Assembly: GCA_963828215.1 (NCBI GenBank)
Contig: CAWHFO010000046.1
Span: 372,001-436,000, forward strand
Reading direction: 5' to 3'
Source: CAVTJL01 sp963828215
GTDB lineage: Bacteria > Pseudomonadota > Alphaproteobacteria > Geminicoccales > Geminicoccaceae
DNA length: 64,000 nt
Shown here: positions 46,702 to 56,349 of the stretch, one piece after another
Position numbering within the stretch: the first letter of the stretch is position 1
Layout: the number at the start of each line of letters is the position of its first letter
Translations under genes and position numbers: made by a program
Notes under the pieces: generated by a model
The model's input: the letters and a program-made list of their open reading frames with translations, nothing else
The model's database searches: none
Told to the model about the DNA's origin: nothing

Positions 46702-48191
46702 TCAGCGAGGGCCGGCCGCCAGCCAGCCCCCGACGATATCGTCCTCGAGGGCCCGGGCGCGGAGGACGAAGGGCTCCTCCCTGCCGCCGCCGCCAGGTCC
46801 GCTCCCGATGGCGGCCATGATGGCGAAGACGCGCGGCTGGCCGGTCCGGGTCGAGCAGATAGCCGGCGAGCGTGCTGACACCGTCCAGCGTGCCGGTCTT
46901 GGCCCAGACGTCGAGGACCTGGGCGGCGCCGTCGAAGCGACGGTCGAGCGTGCCGTCGAACCCGCCGGTCGGCAGGAGCGGCGCCAGGGACGGCACGTCG
47001 GGCCGGTCCCCGAGGCCGTGGGCCAGGAGGGCCACGAGCTGCCGGGCGGTGAGCCGTGCCCCGCCGGCCAGCCCCGAATGGTTCGGCAGGATCGCTGCCG
47101 GCGCCTTCAGGGCAGGGATCTCGGCCTCGAGATAGCCCAGCACGGCAGCGGCCGACGCCTCGAGATCGAGGCCGTGCCCCGCGAGCCGGCGGCTGGTCGC
47201 GAGGCCGATCAGCTCGGCCATCTGATTGTTGCTGTAGCGCAGCATGTCGCCGACCATCCCCACCAGGGGGCGGCTCTCGTGCGCGGCGAGGCGCTGCAGG
47301 GGGCCGGCCGGCGTGCCGCGGACCGGCGGCGGCAGCCTGGCGCCCAGGCGGGCCGAGAAGGCCCGGAAGAGGGCGCCGGCCTGAAGGCCGCTGTCGCGCA
47401 CCGGCAGGTCGATCGAGCCCGCGGCCGGGCGCTCATGGGCCAGGAGCCAGGTCGACCGGCCCCTGGGGTCGACCTCCGAGGCGACGGCGCCTCGCGGCAG
47501 CGCCCGAGGCGGGGCCAGGGCGATCCCGGCCTCGGCGAGCGGCGGGATGGTCCAGGCCTCGACGGCGCCGCTCCCGTCCGGATCGCGTCGCCAGCGCAGC
47601 CTGACGCGGTCGAATCCGACGGTCAGGGCGCCGATGCCCGCATTGTAGGCATCGTCCGGCGGGAAGTCGTCCGCGCCGATCGAGGAGGGGTGCGGAAGCA
47701 GGCTGTCGTCGACGACGAGCCGCCCCTCGATCCGCTTGATCCCGGCCCGGGGGAGGGCGGTCGCCAGCTCCAGGAGATCGGGCACCTGCAGGTCCGGATC
47801 GCCGCCGCCGCGCAGCACGACATCGCCCCGCAGCACGCCGTTGACGACCGGGCCCGTCGTCAGGAGCTCGGTGGTGAAGCGATGCTCGGGCCCCAGCACC
47901 TCCAGCGCCGCCTCGGCGGTCAGCAGCTTGGCGGTCGACGCGGGCGGCAGCGGGTCGTCCGGTGCCCGGGCGGCGATCACGGCGCCGGAACGGGCATCGA
48001 CGATCAGGAGGCTGATGCGGGCGCCGGCGAGCCGATGCAGGGCGATCAGCTCGTCGAGACCCGGAGCCGGGGTCTTGCTCGTCCGGGGTGCCGAGGGCGT
48101 CCCGGCGGCCGGCTCGCCGTCGCCGGCCCACGCGCTTCCGCCGAGGAGGAGGATGCCGAGCAGGAGCGCGAGCAGAGGCCGGCCACCGCAT
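46702..48191 (-). CDS. dacB: D-alanyl-D-alanine carboxypeptidase/endopeptidase, PBP4 (DacB) type (two frameshifts)
   Basis: Periplasmic S13-family penicillin-binding protein that trims peptidoglycan cross-links. Catalytic motifs are all present: PASTAKLLTAEAALE (SxxK), RYSNNQMAEL (SxN) and WAKTGTLDGVS (KTG). Signal peptide LLALLLGILLLGGSAWA is out of frame with the only suitable ATG (48191), needing one base removed near 48177. A second +1 near 46838 shifts the tail; corrected it reads RVFAIMAAIGSGPGGGG and ends at 46702, giving 495 residues. Both lesions behave like sequence errors. Confidence 0.88.
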
Positions 48192-48377
48192 CTCGATCGC
48201 TGCAGGAGGGATCTCCCCGGTCGCTTGGGTCGCCGCCGACAGATAGCGGAGTCCGGGCCGCCCGCCCAGCGGCCGGGTGCGGCGATGGAGGCTCGGCGGA
48301 GCGCGGGGCGCTTGTCCCTGCGGGCGGACCGCCGGTATGGTCCGGCGCAGTCGAACGACGGCCGGACGCGGGGGACC

Positions 48378-48764
48378 ATGCTCCAGAGATCGAGGCGCCA
48401 GCTTCTTGCAGCGCTGCTCCTCCTGAGCCTGCCGGCGCTTCTCGCGGGCTGCCTGCCGCCGGCCAACAGCCGGCGGCCGGCCATCGACCCGCTCTATCTC
48501 AGGGCCATGACGGGCTACTACAACCTGCACGCGGCCGAGCCCGGTTGCCCCAAGCCGCAGATCGTGGCCTTCACCGCGCTCTCCCTCCTGGACTCCTTCA
48601 CGCAGACGCATACCGTCCGGATGCGCGGCACGTACACCTTCACCCAGTTCGCCCCCGATGGCACGACCGTGTGCCAGGGGGCGGCGGACCGCTACTTCAC
48701 CTTCTTCAAATCCAGCGCGGGGCCGCAGGTGATCTCGATGACCGGCCCCGCCCGCCCGACCTAG
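48378..48764 (+). CDS. Small lipoprotein, unknown function
   Basis: 128 residues. Basic N-terminus, hydrophobic stretch and lipobox LLAGC with the lipidated cysteine at about residue 22. The mature part (AMTGYYNLHAAEPGC, TVRMRGTYTFTQFAPDGTTV, ADRYFTFFKS) is probably a small beta-rich outer-membrane-associated domain. G-rich ribosome binding site before ATG 48378. Divergent from dacB across about 185 bases; envelope context only. Confidence 0.75.
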   Translation: MLQRSRRQLLAALLLLSLPALLAGCLPPANSRRPAIDPLYLRAMTGYYNLHAAEPGCPKPQIVAFTALSLLDSFTQTHTVRMRGTYTFTQFAPDGTTVCQGAADRYFTFFKSSAGPQVISMTGPARPT

Positions 48765-48936
48765 CGGGCCCTCCTGCCCCAGGCTGACGGGCCTGCCCAA
48801 GCAAGTGTTGGGCGGCGCGGCGGCGTGTTGTAAGCTGCCGGGGAACATCCGGCGCTCGCAGGCGTCCCTAGATGGGGGACCCTGGGCCTCGACCGAGGCC
48901 CCAGGAATCTCGGACAACGCTCGGGAGAAATCGCGC

Positions 48937-49266
48937 ATGTCGTCTCGCAACTGGATCTGGATCGCCGTCGTCGTCGTCGTCATCGTCATCATCGGCTACG
49001 GCCTCGGTTGGTTCGGCCACAAGGAGCCGATGACGACCGAGGCGCCCGCCACGCCGCCGGCGTCGACCGCACCCGCCACACCGCCCGCGACGACGGAGCC
49101 CGCCACACCGCCGGCCGCAACGACCGCGCCCGCCACGCCGCCCGCGACGACGGAGCCCGCCACGCCGCCGGCTGCAACGACCGCGCCCGCCACGCCGCCC
49201 GCCACGACGGAGCCCGCCACGCCGCCGGCGACGACGGAGCCCGCCAAGCCCGCCGCACCGCAGTGA
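48937..49266 (+). CDS. Single-pass membrane protein with Thr/Pro/Ala repeats
   Basis: 109 residues. Residues 5-26 (WIWIAVVVVVIVIIGYGLGW) are a membrane anchor; the rest is a low-complexity tail of ten-residue repeats ATTEPATPPA / ATTAPATPPA, likely extended in the periplasm as a spacer or glycan-bearing stalk. GGGAGA nine bases before the ATG. The repeat makes copy number prone to change. No functional family. Confidence 0.7.
   Translation: MSSRNWIWIAVVVVVIVIIGYGLGWFGHKEPMTTEAPATPPASTAPATPPATTEPATPPAATTAPATPPATTEPATPPAATTAPATPPATTEPATPPATTEPAKPAAPQ
49063..49254 (+). repeat. Tandem 30-bp coding repeats
   Basis: Six or so 30-base units alternating between GAGCCCGCCAC and GCGCCCGCCAC cores encode the Thr/Pro/Ala decapeptides of the membrane protein. 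Units differ mostly at synonymous positions or Glu/Ala choice, which suggests slippage or unequal exchange in a coding context. Confidence 0.75.
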
Positions 49267-49480
49267 GCTGAGCCGAGGGCCGGAGCTGGCAGCCGCGAGG
49301 CCGCCGGCACCGGCCCCCCTCGGCCGGCCCGGAGAGCGCGGCACCGGCTCCCCATGCTCCGGCGCAGGCATGACGCGGCACGCCCGGATGCCCTATCCTG
49401 ACGCGGCGTCGGCGCCCGGCCGGCGACGGACGGCCATGCCGGGTCGCCGGTGCCGCCGTGGCCGGCAGGGAGGGAGCATC

Positions 49481-50416
49481 TTGGCCGAGATCGTCGTCTC
49501 CGAGTTCATGGATGCGCCGGCCGTGGCCGGGCTCGCGGCCGATCACGAGGTGCTCTTCGAGCCGGGCCTCGTGGATCAGCCGGAAAGGCTGCTGGCGGCG
49601 CTGGCCGACTGCCGCGCCCTGATCGTCCGCAATCGCACCCAGGTGCGGGGCCCGCTGCTGGCGGCGGCGCCGCGTCTGGAGGTGGTGGGTCGGCTGGGCG
49701 TCGGGCTCGACAATATCGACGTGGCCGCCTGCGGCGCCCGCGGCATCGAGGTTTTTCCGGCCAGCGGCGCGAACGATCTCTCGGTCGCGGAGTATGTCCT
49801 CACCGCCGCCCTGATGCTGCTGCGCGGCGCCTGGCTCGCCCGGGCGGAGATGATCGCGGGCGGGTGGCCCCGCGGCCGGCTCATGGGTCGCGAGCTCGCC
49901 GGGAAGACGATGGGGCTGGTGGGGCTCGGCAGCATCGCGCGGAACGTGGCGACCCGGGTGGCCGCGCTCGGCATGCGGCTCGCGGCCTACGACCCCTATG
50001 TGCCCGCGGAAAACCCGATCTGGAACGAGGTCGAGCGGCTCGAGCTCGAGCCGCTGCTCATGGCCGCGGACGTCGTCAGCCTGCATGTGCCTCTGACCAG
50101 CCAGACGCACCATCTGATCGACGCCCGGGCGCTCGCGGCGATGAAGAGCGACGCCGTGCTGATCAATGCCGCGCGCGGCGGCGTCGTCGACGAGGCGGCG
50201 CTGGCCCTGGCGCTCCGGGCCGGGCGTCTCGGGGGTGCCGCCCTCGACGTCTTCGAGACCGAGCCGCTGACGGCCGAGGCCGGGGCAGGCTTCGCCGGCC
50301 TCGCCAATCTCCTCCTGACGCCGCATATCGCCGGCGTCACCGTCGAGAGCAACGTCCGGGTATCCAGCCTCGTGGCCGACAAGGTCCGCCGCGCTCTGGC
50401 GGCCCGTCGCGCCTGA
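49481..50416 (+). CDS. D-2-hydroxyacid dehydrogenase, (S)-sulfolactate dehydrogenase (SlcC)-like
   Basis: 311-residue NAD-dependent dehydrogenase of the D-isomer-specific family. Begins AEIVVSEFMDAPAVAGL, a form I associate with SlcC-type enzymes; RNRTQVRGPLL; NAD site MGLVGLGSIARNVA; catalytic Arg in INAARGGVVDEAAL; Asp/Glu in LDVFETEPL; His in LTPHIAGVTVESN. The start is the TTG at 49481 with GGGAGG seven to eight bases upstream; no ATG fits. No sulfolactate lyase or other sulfonate genes are adjacent, so the substrate is uncertain and phosphoglycerate-type activity remains possible. Confidence 0.8.
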   Translation: MAEIVVSEFMDAPAVAGLAADHEVLFEPGLVDQPERLLAALADCRALIVRNRTQVRGPLLAAAPRLEVVGRLGVGLDNIDVAACGARGIEVFPASGANDLSVAEYVLTAALMLLRGAWLARAEMIAGGWPRGRLMGRELAGKTMGLVGLGSIARNVATRVAALGMRLAAYDPYVPAENPIWNEVERLELEPLLMAADVVSLHVPLTSQTHHLIDARALAAMKSDAVLINAARGGVVDEAALALALRAGRLGGAALDVFETEPLTAEAGAGFAGLANLLLTPHIAGVTVESNVRVSSLVADKVRRALAARRA

Positions 50417-50491
50417 GCCAGCCTGTCCCGGACAAGATGCCCTCGACATTGACAGCTCGGAGAGCCCGACGTACGGCGTAGCCAAGGGCTC

Positions 50492-50567
50492 GGCCTGGAA
50501 CGGTCACGCAGGCCGAGCCTGGCACGAGCCGCTCGGCCTCATGGAGCGGCCTCCAACCGTTCAGGCC
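50492..50567. repeat. Spaced inverted repeat upstream of the hydrolase gene
   Basis: GGCCTGGAACGGT (50492-50504) and ACCGTTCAGGCC (50556-50567) are inverted copies differing by one base, 51 bases apart. They lie between a weak TTGACA element (50449-50454) and the hydrolase start at 50707. Confidence 0.45.
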
Positions 50568-50706
50568 GTGCTTTGCCGCCATGCCGACGGGCGTTCCGTT
50601 GGACCTCCGCGCCCTCGAAGGCGATCATCCTGCCGGCAAGCGGTGCCATTCGAAGCATCTCGGGTCAGAGGCGTTCGTCTTCGAATTCAACGATAGGAGC
50701 AGGAAC

Positions 50707-51531
50707 ATGCCTAGGATAACCACCAAGGACGGCGTCGAGATCTTCTACAAGGACTGGGGCTCGGGTCAGCCGATCGTCTTCAGTCACGGCTGGCCGTTGT
50801 CCGCCGACGACTGGGATGCGCAGATGCTGTTCTTCCTGAACCGCGGCTTCCGCGTCATCGCCCATGACCGTCGCGGCCATGGCCGCTCGGCCCAGCCCGG
50901 CGGCGGCCACGACATGGACCACTACGCCGACGACCTCGCGGCGCTGACGACGCATCTCGACCTCCAGAACGCCATGCATGTCGGCCATTCCACCGGCGGC
51001 GGCGAGGTCGTGCACTACATCGCCCGCCATGGCGAGAGCCGCGTGGCCAAGGCGGCGATCATCAGCGCCGTGCCGCCGCTGATGGTGAAGACGGACGCCA
51101 ATCCGAACGGCCTGCCCAAGAAGGTGTTCGACGATTTCCAGGTGGCGCTAGCGGCCAACCGCGCGCAATTCTACTACGACGTGCCGGCCGGGCCGTTCTA
51201 TGGCTACAACCGGCCCGGTGCCAAGCCGTCGCAGGCCACCATCTGGAACTGGTGGCGGCAGGGCATGATGGGCGGCGCCAAGGCGCACTACGACGGCATC
51301 GTCGCGTTCTCGCAGACCGATTTCACCGAGGACCTGAAGAAGATCACCGTGCCGGTGCTGGTCATGCACAGCGAGGACGACCAGATCGTGCCCTACGTCG
51401 CCGCCGGGCCGCTCTCCGCCAAGTTGCTGAAAAACGGCACCCTGAAAACCTACAAGGGCTTCCCGCACGGCATGCCGACGACCGAGGCCGAGACCATCAA
51501 CGCCGACCTGCTGGCCTTCATCAAGGGCTAG
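50707..51531 (+). CDS. Alpha/beta hydrolase, non-haem chloroperoxidase-like
   Basis: 274-residue hydrolase. Oxyanion region VFSHGWPLSADDWD, catalytic serine in HVGHSTGGGEVVHY (near residue 97), acid Asp in VMHSEDDQIVPY, and catalytic histidine in GFPHGMPTT. It matches the cofactor-free haloperoxidase/esterase group, whose halogenating activity is a side reaction via peracid. GGAG in ATAGGAGCAGG before ATG 50707. The long 5' region (about 290 bases) holds a spaced inverted repeat. Biological substrate unknown. Confidence 0.9.
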   Translation: MPRITTKDGVEIFYKDWGSGQPIVFSHGWPLSADDWDAQMLFFLNRGFRVIAHDRRGHGRSAQPGGGHDMDHYADDLAALTTHLDLQNAMHVGHSTGGGEVVHYIARHGESRVAKAAIISAVPPLMVKTDANPNGLPKKVFDDFQVALAANRAQFYYDVPAGPFYGYNRPGAKPSQATIWNWWRQGMMGGAKAHYDGIVAFSQTDFTEDLKKITVPVLVMHSEDDQIVPYVAAGPLSAKLLKNGTLKTYKGFPHGMPTTEAETINADLLAFIKG

Positions 51532-51669
51532 AGTAGAGCGGTGCCGGGACCTCGGTCCCGGCACCAGGTGTCAGCCTGGCCCGGCCATACCCGACTGGAG
51601 CGGCCCATCCGACCTCTCGGCCTTGGCCGAGCCGGTGGACCGCTCCGTCACGATGCCGGCGGACGTCGC

Positions 51670-53085
51670 CTACGGGGCCTTCGGCGTGTACTGGTCCGAC
51701 AGTGTTCCCAGATACGCCACGATCGCCGCCTCCTCGTCGCTGGTGAGGTGCAGATTGCCGATGACGAACGCGGCCTGATTGGGAAATTCGGATTTCGGCC
51801 AGCAGTTGTGGGCCAGGGCCTCCGCCTCGGTGGCCTCGGCGATGCCGAAGGTGTCGCACGAGGGGAGGACATCGCGCGTGTTGTAGAAATGGACGATGCT
51901 GGCCAGGCTCTTGAACCAGCCATTGTGCGCGTAGGCCTTGACGAAGCCGCCATCCAGGCCCTTGGCGACGTTGCGCAGGGTCGAGGTGCGGAAGAAGCCG
52001 CGAAAGTCCTGGCCCGGGACACTGGGGTAATGAGCGCTCAGCCCGACCTTCTCGCCGTTCGCCAGGCCGGGGACCTCGCGGTTGTAGGGCACGCCGATGT
52101 TGTGAAAGCCCTCGTCGGTGTAGAGCTCGTGCGGCGCCTCGCCCCGAACGGGATCGGGCGTCTCGCCTTTCGGCACGCCATTGTGGCAGCCGCTGCATTG
52201 GGCGTTCCTGCCCGAGGGGTTCAGCGAGGATGTGATGCCGTAGAACAGGTCATGGCCCCAATTCTCCTGCTGGGTGAATCCAGCCAACGGGAAATGGCCC
52301 CCCGCCGCCAGCGCCGCGTCGCGCCGCGAGCTGAACGAGTTCACCTCGCCGGAGGACTGCCAGGCCGACACGGCTACCGCCAGTCGCTTGAAGCTGGTGT
52401 GATAGGCAGGATCGGACTTGGGATTCGGGCCGCAGTCGATGGCCTCGCCGAACGCCTGCTGGTAGAGCTGCTTGTACTTGGCGGTCTTGACCGCCTGGCA
52501 GACGTTCTTCTCGCGAATGTTCTGCTCGACCGTGTTCGGGAAGGGGTTCAGCGCCTGATCGGCCGTCGGGCCGAGATACTTCGCGTAGGCGGCCTGCTTC
52601 TGGATCGGCAGATCGGCGGCCGTGATCGTCTCGCTGACGTGCCCACCCGGCGGGGCAACAGGACAGGGGCCCAGGGTGGCGCCGCAGCCCTCGGCACGGC
52701 CATCCCAGAAATTGCCGCCCTGGAACGGCACGAACGGCACCGTGCTCGGGGCGAAGGGCGGGCTGAAGCTGGCATAGGCGTTCGGCGGCGTCTTGATGTT
52801 GCCGATGGCGTGCGGTGCAGCACCCGGTGCCACGACGGTCGTGCGATTGATCCCCGCATCCGGCAGCACCCAGCCACGGCCCGGGTCGTGGCACGAGGCG
52901 CAAGCCTGCTTGTTGCTGGGCCGTGACAGGCTGTCATCGAAGAAGACGTTCTTGCCCAGGGCCTGGATCGGGGTCAGGGGCGGGGGCTCTGCGGCCCGGA
53001 GACCCAGCGGCAGAGCAACTACGGTGATGGCCCCCGCTGCCATCGCGCGGAGGAGGATTTTTCCTCTTTGGAAGATGGCAGCCAT
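51670..53085 (-). CDS. Di-haem cytochrome c peroxidase/MauG-family protein
   Basis: 471 residues with an N-terminal export signal (AMAAGAITVVALPLGLRAAE). Two c-type haem sites: CASCH (about residue 63) and CSGCH (about 292), followed by the family segments HNIGVPYN, FFRTSTLRNVA and FVKAYAHNGWF. Periplasmic enzymes of this family reduce hydrogen peroxide or, as MauG, oxidise a partner protein. Between the haems an unusual insertion contains WDGRAEGCGATLGPCPV with extra cysteines. GGAGGAAA before ATG 53085. Stands alone, without mau genes. Confidence 0.9.
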   Translation of the reverse strand: MAAIFQRGKILLRAMAAGAITVVALPLGLRAAEPPPLTPIQALGKNVFFDDSLSRPSNKQACASCHDPGRGWVLPDAGINRTTVVAPGAAPHAIGNIKTPPNAYASFSPPFAPSTVPFVPFQGGNFWDGRAEGCGATLGPCPVAPPGGHVSETITAADLPIQKQAAYAKYLGPTADQALNPFPNTVEQNIREKNVCQAVKTAKYKQLYQQAFGEAIDCGPNPKSDPAYHTSFKRLAVAVSAWQSSGEVNSFSSRRDAALAAGGHFPLAGFTQQENWGHDLFYGITSSLNPSGRNAQCSGCHNGVPKGETPDPVRGEAPHELYTDEGFHNIGVPYNREVPGLANGEKVGLSAHYPSVPGQDFRGFFRTSTLRNVAKGLDGGFVKAYAHNGWFKSLASIVHFYNTRDVLPSCDTFGIAEATEAEALAHNCWPKSEFPNQAAFVIGNLHLTSDEEAAIVAYLGTLSDQYTPKAP

Positions 53086-53121
53086 TGCGTTTCCTCCCGC
53101 CCTACGTGCGCTTATGTCTCC

Positions 53122-53150
53122 ATATTCAACCTGCTTCCGCCGAAGGTCAA
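53122..53150 (-). promoter_or_regulatory. Candidate promoter of the di-haem peroxidase
   Basis: Minus strand TTGACC (53150-53145), 17-base spacer, GAATAT (53127-53122), 37 bases before the start codon. The rest of the 354-base gap (to 53439) shows no gene. Confidence 0.45.
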
Positions 53151-53439
53151 GACTTCTACTTGCGGCGAGCGCGGGTGAGCAAGTAAAGGCGAAGATCCGA
53201 GCTCTCGAGGGTCGCTGTTGCGTCGGCACGGCGATCGTCGCCGCAGACCCGCTATCACCCTGAGGCTCTTGGGCGAGCGGCGTCTTCTGCACCGCAATCT
53301 CAACAATCTGGAGGCGACCAGGTGGCCAAAGTTACCACCTTGGTGTCGATTTGATCAGTTCTTGCCTAAGCTTGTCGAGATCGGCCGATTGATCCCGACC
53401 GTGGTCGCAACGGGCCAGGGGGCTCGCCTTCTCGGCCGC

Positions 53440-54315
53440 TCACCAGACCAGCCGCGGCAGCACCCAGTCGATCCGACACTCGTAACGCCGGGCCAGCGCC
53501 TGCAGGACCTCCTGCAGCGTCGCCTCGTCCGGAATTGCGTCCAGCTCGTCCGCATGGAGGCCGCCCGTGACGAAGGCCGTGGCGAGGCCGGCGTCGGTGG
53601 CGCCCTTGATGTCGTGCTCGAGCGAATCGCCGATCCCGACGATCTCCCCCGGCGCCAGCCCGGGAAGCGCCTCCAGGCAGGTGTCGTAGATCGGCCGATG
53701 CGGTTTTCCCACATAGGCGACCTCGCCCCCGAGACCCTCGTAGAGCTTGGCCAGCACGCCCGGCGCTATCACGAGCTGGCCGGGGGTGGGGGCGCGGTGG
53801 TCGGGATTGGAGCAGATCGCGGGCAGCCCCAGGCGGGCAGCCTCCTCGAGGACCGGCCGGTAGTCCTCGACGCCGAGGCGCGGGCTGTCGACGCCAGACA
53901 GAAACAGAAAATCCGCGTCCTTCGCCTTCTCCACGACCACGATGTCGAGGCCCTCGACCACGCCCCGGTCGCCGTCCCGGGTCAGCAGCAGGCAGCGCCG
54001 GCCCAGCCTGTCGAAGGGCGGCCGGGCGCGTTGCCGCATGTGCAGCCAGGCGGCCTCGCCCGAGGTGACGACCCCGTCGAACATGGCGAGATCAAAACCC
54101 AGCCCCGCCAGATGCCGCCGGCTGTGATCGGCCCGCCGCCCCGAGTTGGAGAGAAGAAGAATGCGCTTGCCCCGCCGGTGCAGCTCGGCCAACGCCTCGA
54201 GCGCCCCCGGATAGGGCGCCTGTCCGTCATGCAGCACGCCCCACTGATCGATGACGAAGCCTGCATAGTCGCCGGCGAGGGCGGCCAGGCCAGCGACTGG
54301 CCTCGGATCGGTCAT
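53440..54315 (-). CDS. HAD-superfamily class IIA hydrolase (TIGR01459-like)
   Basis: 291-residue phosphatase-fold protein. Motif I VIDQWGVLHDG (catalytic Asp near 23), motif II LLLSNSGRR, class IIA cap, motif III VGKPHRPIYDT and motif IV GIGDSLEHDIKGA. This matches the alphaproteobacterial HAD-IIA group TIGR01459, whose substrate is unknown. GGAGAGA before ATG 54315. Not part of an obvious operon; the decayed XRE-ImmA cassette lies upstream. Confidence 0.88.
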   Translation of the reverse strand: MTDPRPVAGLAALAGDYAGFVIDQWGVLHDGQAPYPGALEALAELHRRGKRILLLSNSGRRADHSRRHLAGLGFDLAMFDGVVTSGEAAWLHMRQRARPPFDRLGRRCLLLTRDGDRGVVEGLDIVVVEKAKDADFLFLSGVDSPRLGVEDYRPVLEEAARLGLPAICSNPDHRAPTPGQLVIAPGVLAKLYEGLGGEVAYVGKPHRPIYDTCLEALPGLAPGEIVGIGDSLEHDIKGATDAGLATAFVTGGLHADELDAIPDEATLQEVLQALARRYECRIDWVLPRLVW

Positions 54316-54432
54316 GGGGCGGGCTCTCTCCGGAAGGATCGTTCGGACAGGGTCAGGCCTTCCTAGGCCAGCGGGAGCCGCCACTCAATCCGCGGTCGTG
54401 GCGGCCGCCAAGCAGTGGGGTAAGATTGGCGA

Positions 54433-55635
54433 CTAACCCTTATTGCCGCCGAACATCTGAACCACGTTGAAGTCGCCTCGCCCCGAAACTCGGGCTTCAG
54501 GATTGGCTCGGGCCGGGCCGATACAGCGCCCGTCAGCGTGCCGGGTTCCAGGTCGCCGATTTCCTCCAAATCTGCGGGCGGGAACGGCAAGGCTGTCAAG
54601 ATCTCGGCCGCCGATTGCACGCCCTCCGACATGAGTAGCTCCAAGCTGCGTCGGATCAGCCAAGGGGCTTCCTTCTCCATCCGCCCGTCGAGAGGTTCAC
54701 CGTTGCGCCAACCGCGTCGATTGTAGTTGATCCACATGCGGCGAGCCGCCTCCTCACTGAGGATGTCGAGCGAGACGCACCGCATAATCATCGCACCGAC
54801 CGATGTGCCCCAGCGCTCCTTGATCGCCAGAAAGCCGTCCAGCGAAGGCGCGTAGAGTTCATCCGCGAACTCTCGGGCAGGAAGTGGCGAAAATCCAGCC
54901 AGTAGGTCCGCCTGCCTTTCCACCATCTTGTAGAACGCTCGATCATTGAGCCGCTTGGCGGGAATGTGCCGATGCAGGACGATGTGCGCAAGCTCGTGGA
55001 GAGCATCGAACCGCTGACGGGCTGCGCTTGCTTTGTCGCGGGAGAGGATGATGAACGGCAACTCGAAGCGGTCGGACCACTGCGAGAACGCGTCAAGCTT
55101 CTCTGCGTTGACGTGTATGCCGAACGACGAAGAATGCCGTTCGTTTGCAGACTTTCTCGATAACATCTGGCATCGGCCCGGGACGAATACCCCAATGTTC
55201 TCGAATACGTTCAGAAATTACCCCAAGATCGTCGGAGTTTATTAAGTCGGGGATATTTGAAAATCTTTCCTCGGGAACATTGAGCGCGGGGAGTTCAAAG
55301 TAACCCGCTATATAGTCGACTAGCTCCTTCAGCCATCCTAAGCGGACAGCGGCACGCTCCCGCATGACGGGCGGAGCGGACAGCTTCGCGCGCCAAAACT
55401 AGGGGGCGTTATCCTGCCCTAGCGGCAGCCAGAAGAAATACGGTCACGACACGGTCAACTTGGACGCTATCGCGTGCAGAACGTCGAGCTTCGGCGTCTG
55501 GTGGCCGTTCTCGTACTTAGATATAGACTGCACGCTCACGCCTATCAGACCGGCGAGGTCCGTCGCACTGATGCCCCGCGCCCGCCGCGCTTCCGTAAGT
55601 CGCTCCCCTACGAAACCCGGTGTCGTCGCACTCAT
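54433..55635 (-). pseudogene. XRE-ImmA/IrrE regulator-protease, decayed
   Basis: Remnant of a fused helix-turn-helix plus zinc metallopeptidase, as in ImmA/IrrE proteins of phage, ICE and stress modules. HTH: LTEARRARGISATDLAGLIG, VQSISKYENGHQTPKLDVLH. The same frame then meets TGA (55446-55444), continues PYFFWLPLGQDNAP, meets TAG (55401-55399), and continues FWRAK and VRLGWLKELVDYIAGYF. A +1 near 55126 precedes FDALHELAHIVLHRH (HExxH zinc site). A -1 near 54482 precedes the tail GDFNVVQMFGGNKG. Two stops plus two shifts in 1.2 kb exceed the background error rate, so it is probably a true pseudogene. ATG overlaps the upstream gene stop (ATGA). Confidence 0.8.
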
Positions 55636-56306
55636 GCCTTCCCCTCTCCCTTGTCCTTGCCCTTCTTCCACGGCAGCCGCCGATCGGGCTTCCTGCTCGG
55701 TGCCATGTCCGCATACGCGATAACAATCTCCTCGACCGTCAGTTGGACGGCCCAATCGTGCATGTCGGGATAAGGCACGCAGAACTGGATCATCCCTAGG
55801 TGTTGTTCGCCAGAGCCGAAGCTCTTGCCTACCGGATTGTGGGCGATCAGGCCGTAGAATTCCTTTCCGAGCAGAACCTCGGGCGGCTCGTCCCCCAGAT
55901 CCAGGCGAGGCCACGCGGGAATAGCGTTCAGGGCGGCATGTCGCTCCCGGAACCGGGCCGGCTTAGGCATGGCGCCGATGGCGGGGACATAGGACTGAGT
56001 GAGCCCGATGGCACCCTTCGTGATGTAGACATAGGTCCTGTTGTTCTCGGCTAAGATCGTCGTCGAACACGCAAAACCATGCTCTCTCGCGACGTTCGCC
56101 GAAGGAATTCCATGCCAAAATGGCGATCCTGGTACAACTTGTCGAGCCGCTGCTCGCTGAGGGTGCCCACCTCATTTCGTACCTGTTCGAAGGCGTCTGC
56201 ATATGTGCGCCGCGCGCCCCGCTCGAATATCCTCCCAGAACGCCCGAGGGGTGTCCCGGACAACCGTAGAGACGATAGTCGAGCGCGTGCGATGATGCCA
56301 GTCCAT
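55632..56306 (-). pseudogene. Unknown protein paired with XRE-ImmA, frameshifted
   Basis: About 224 residues if two shifts are repaired. From ATG 56306 it reads MDWHHRTRSTIVSTVVRDTP and FWEDIRAG; after a shift near 56205, TYADAFEQVRNEVGTLSEQR and KLYQDRHFGMEFLRRTSRE; after another near 56083, HGFACSTTILAENNRTYVYI, then TKGAIGLTQSYVPAIGAMPK and HLGMIQFCVPYPDMHDWAVQ, ending in a Lys-rich tail. The stop overlaps the XRE-ImmA start, so the two genes were one transcription unit. No family recognised; such partners of ImmA proteins can be toxins, antirepressors or unknown defence components. Confidence 0.55.
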
Positions 56307-56349
56307 GCGAGGGATCTGCCTTCAACGTTTTTCCTTGATTGCACATTCA

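Noticed and set aside
49063..49254. CRISPR-like repeat array
   Set aside because: Repeats are contiguous, lie within a coding frame and encode a Thr/Pro/Ala tail; there are no spacers or cas genes.
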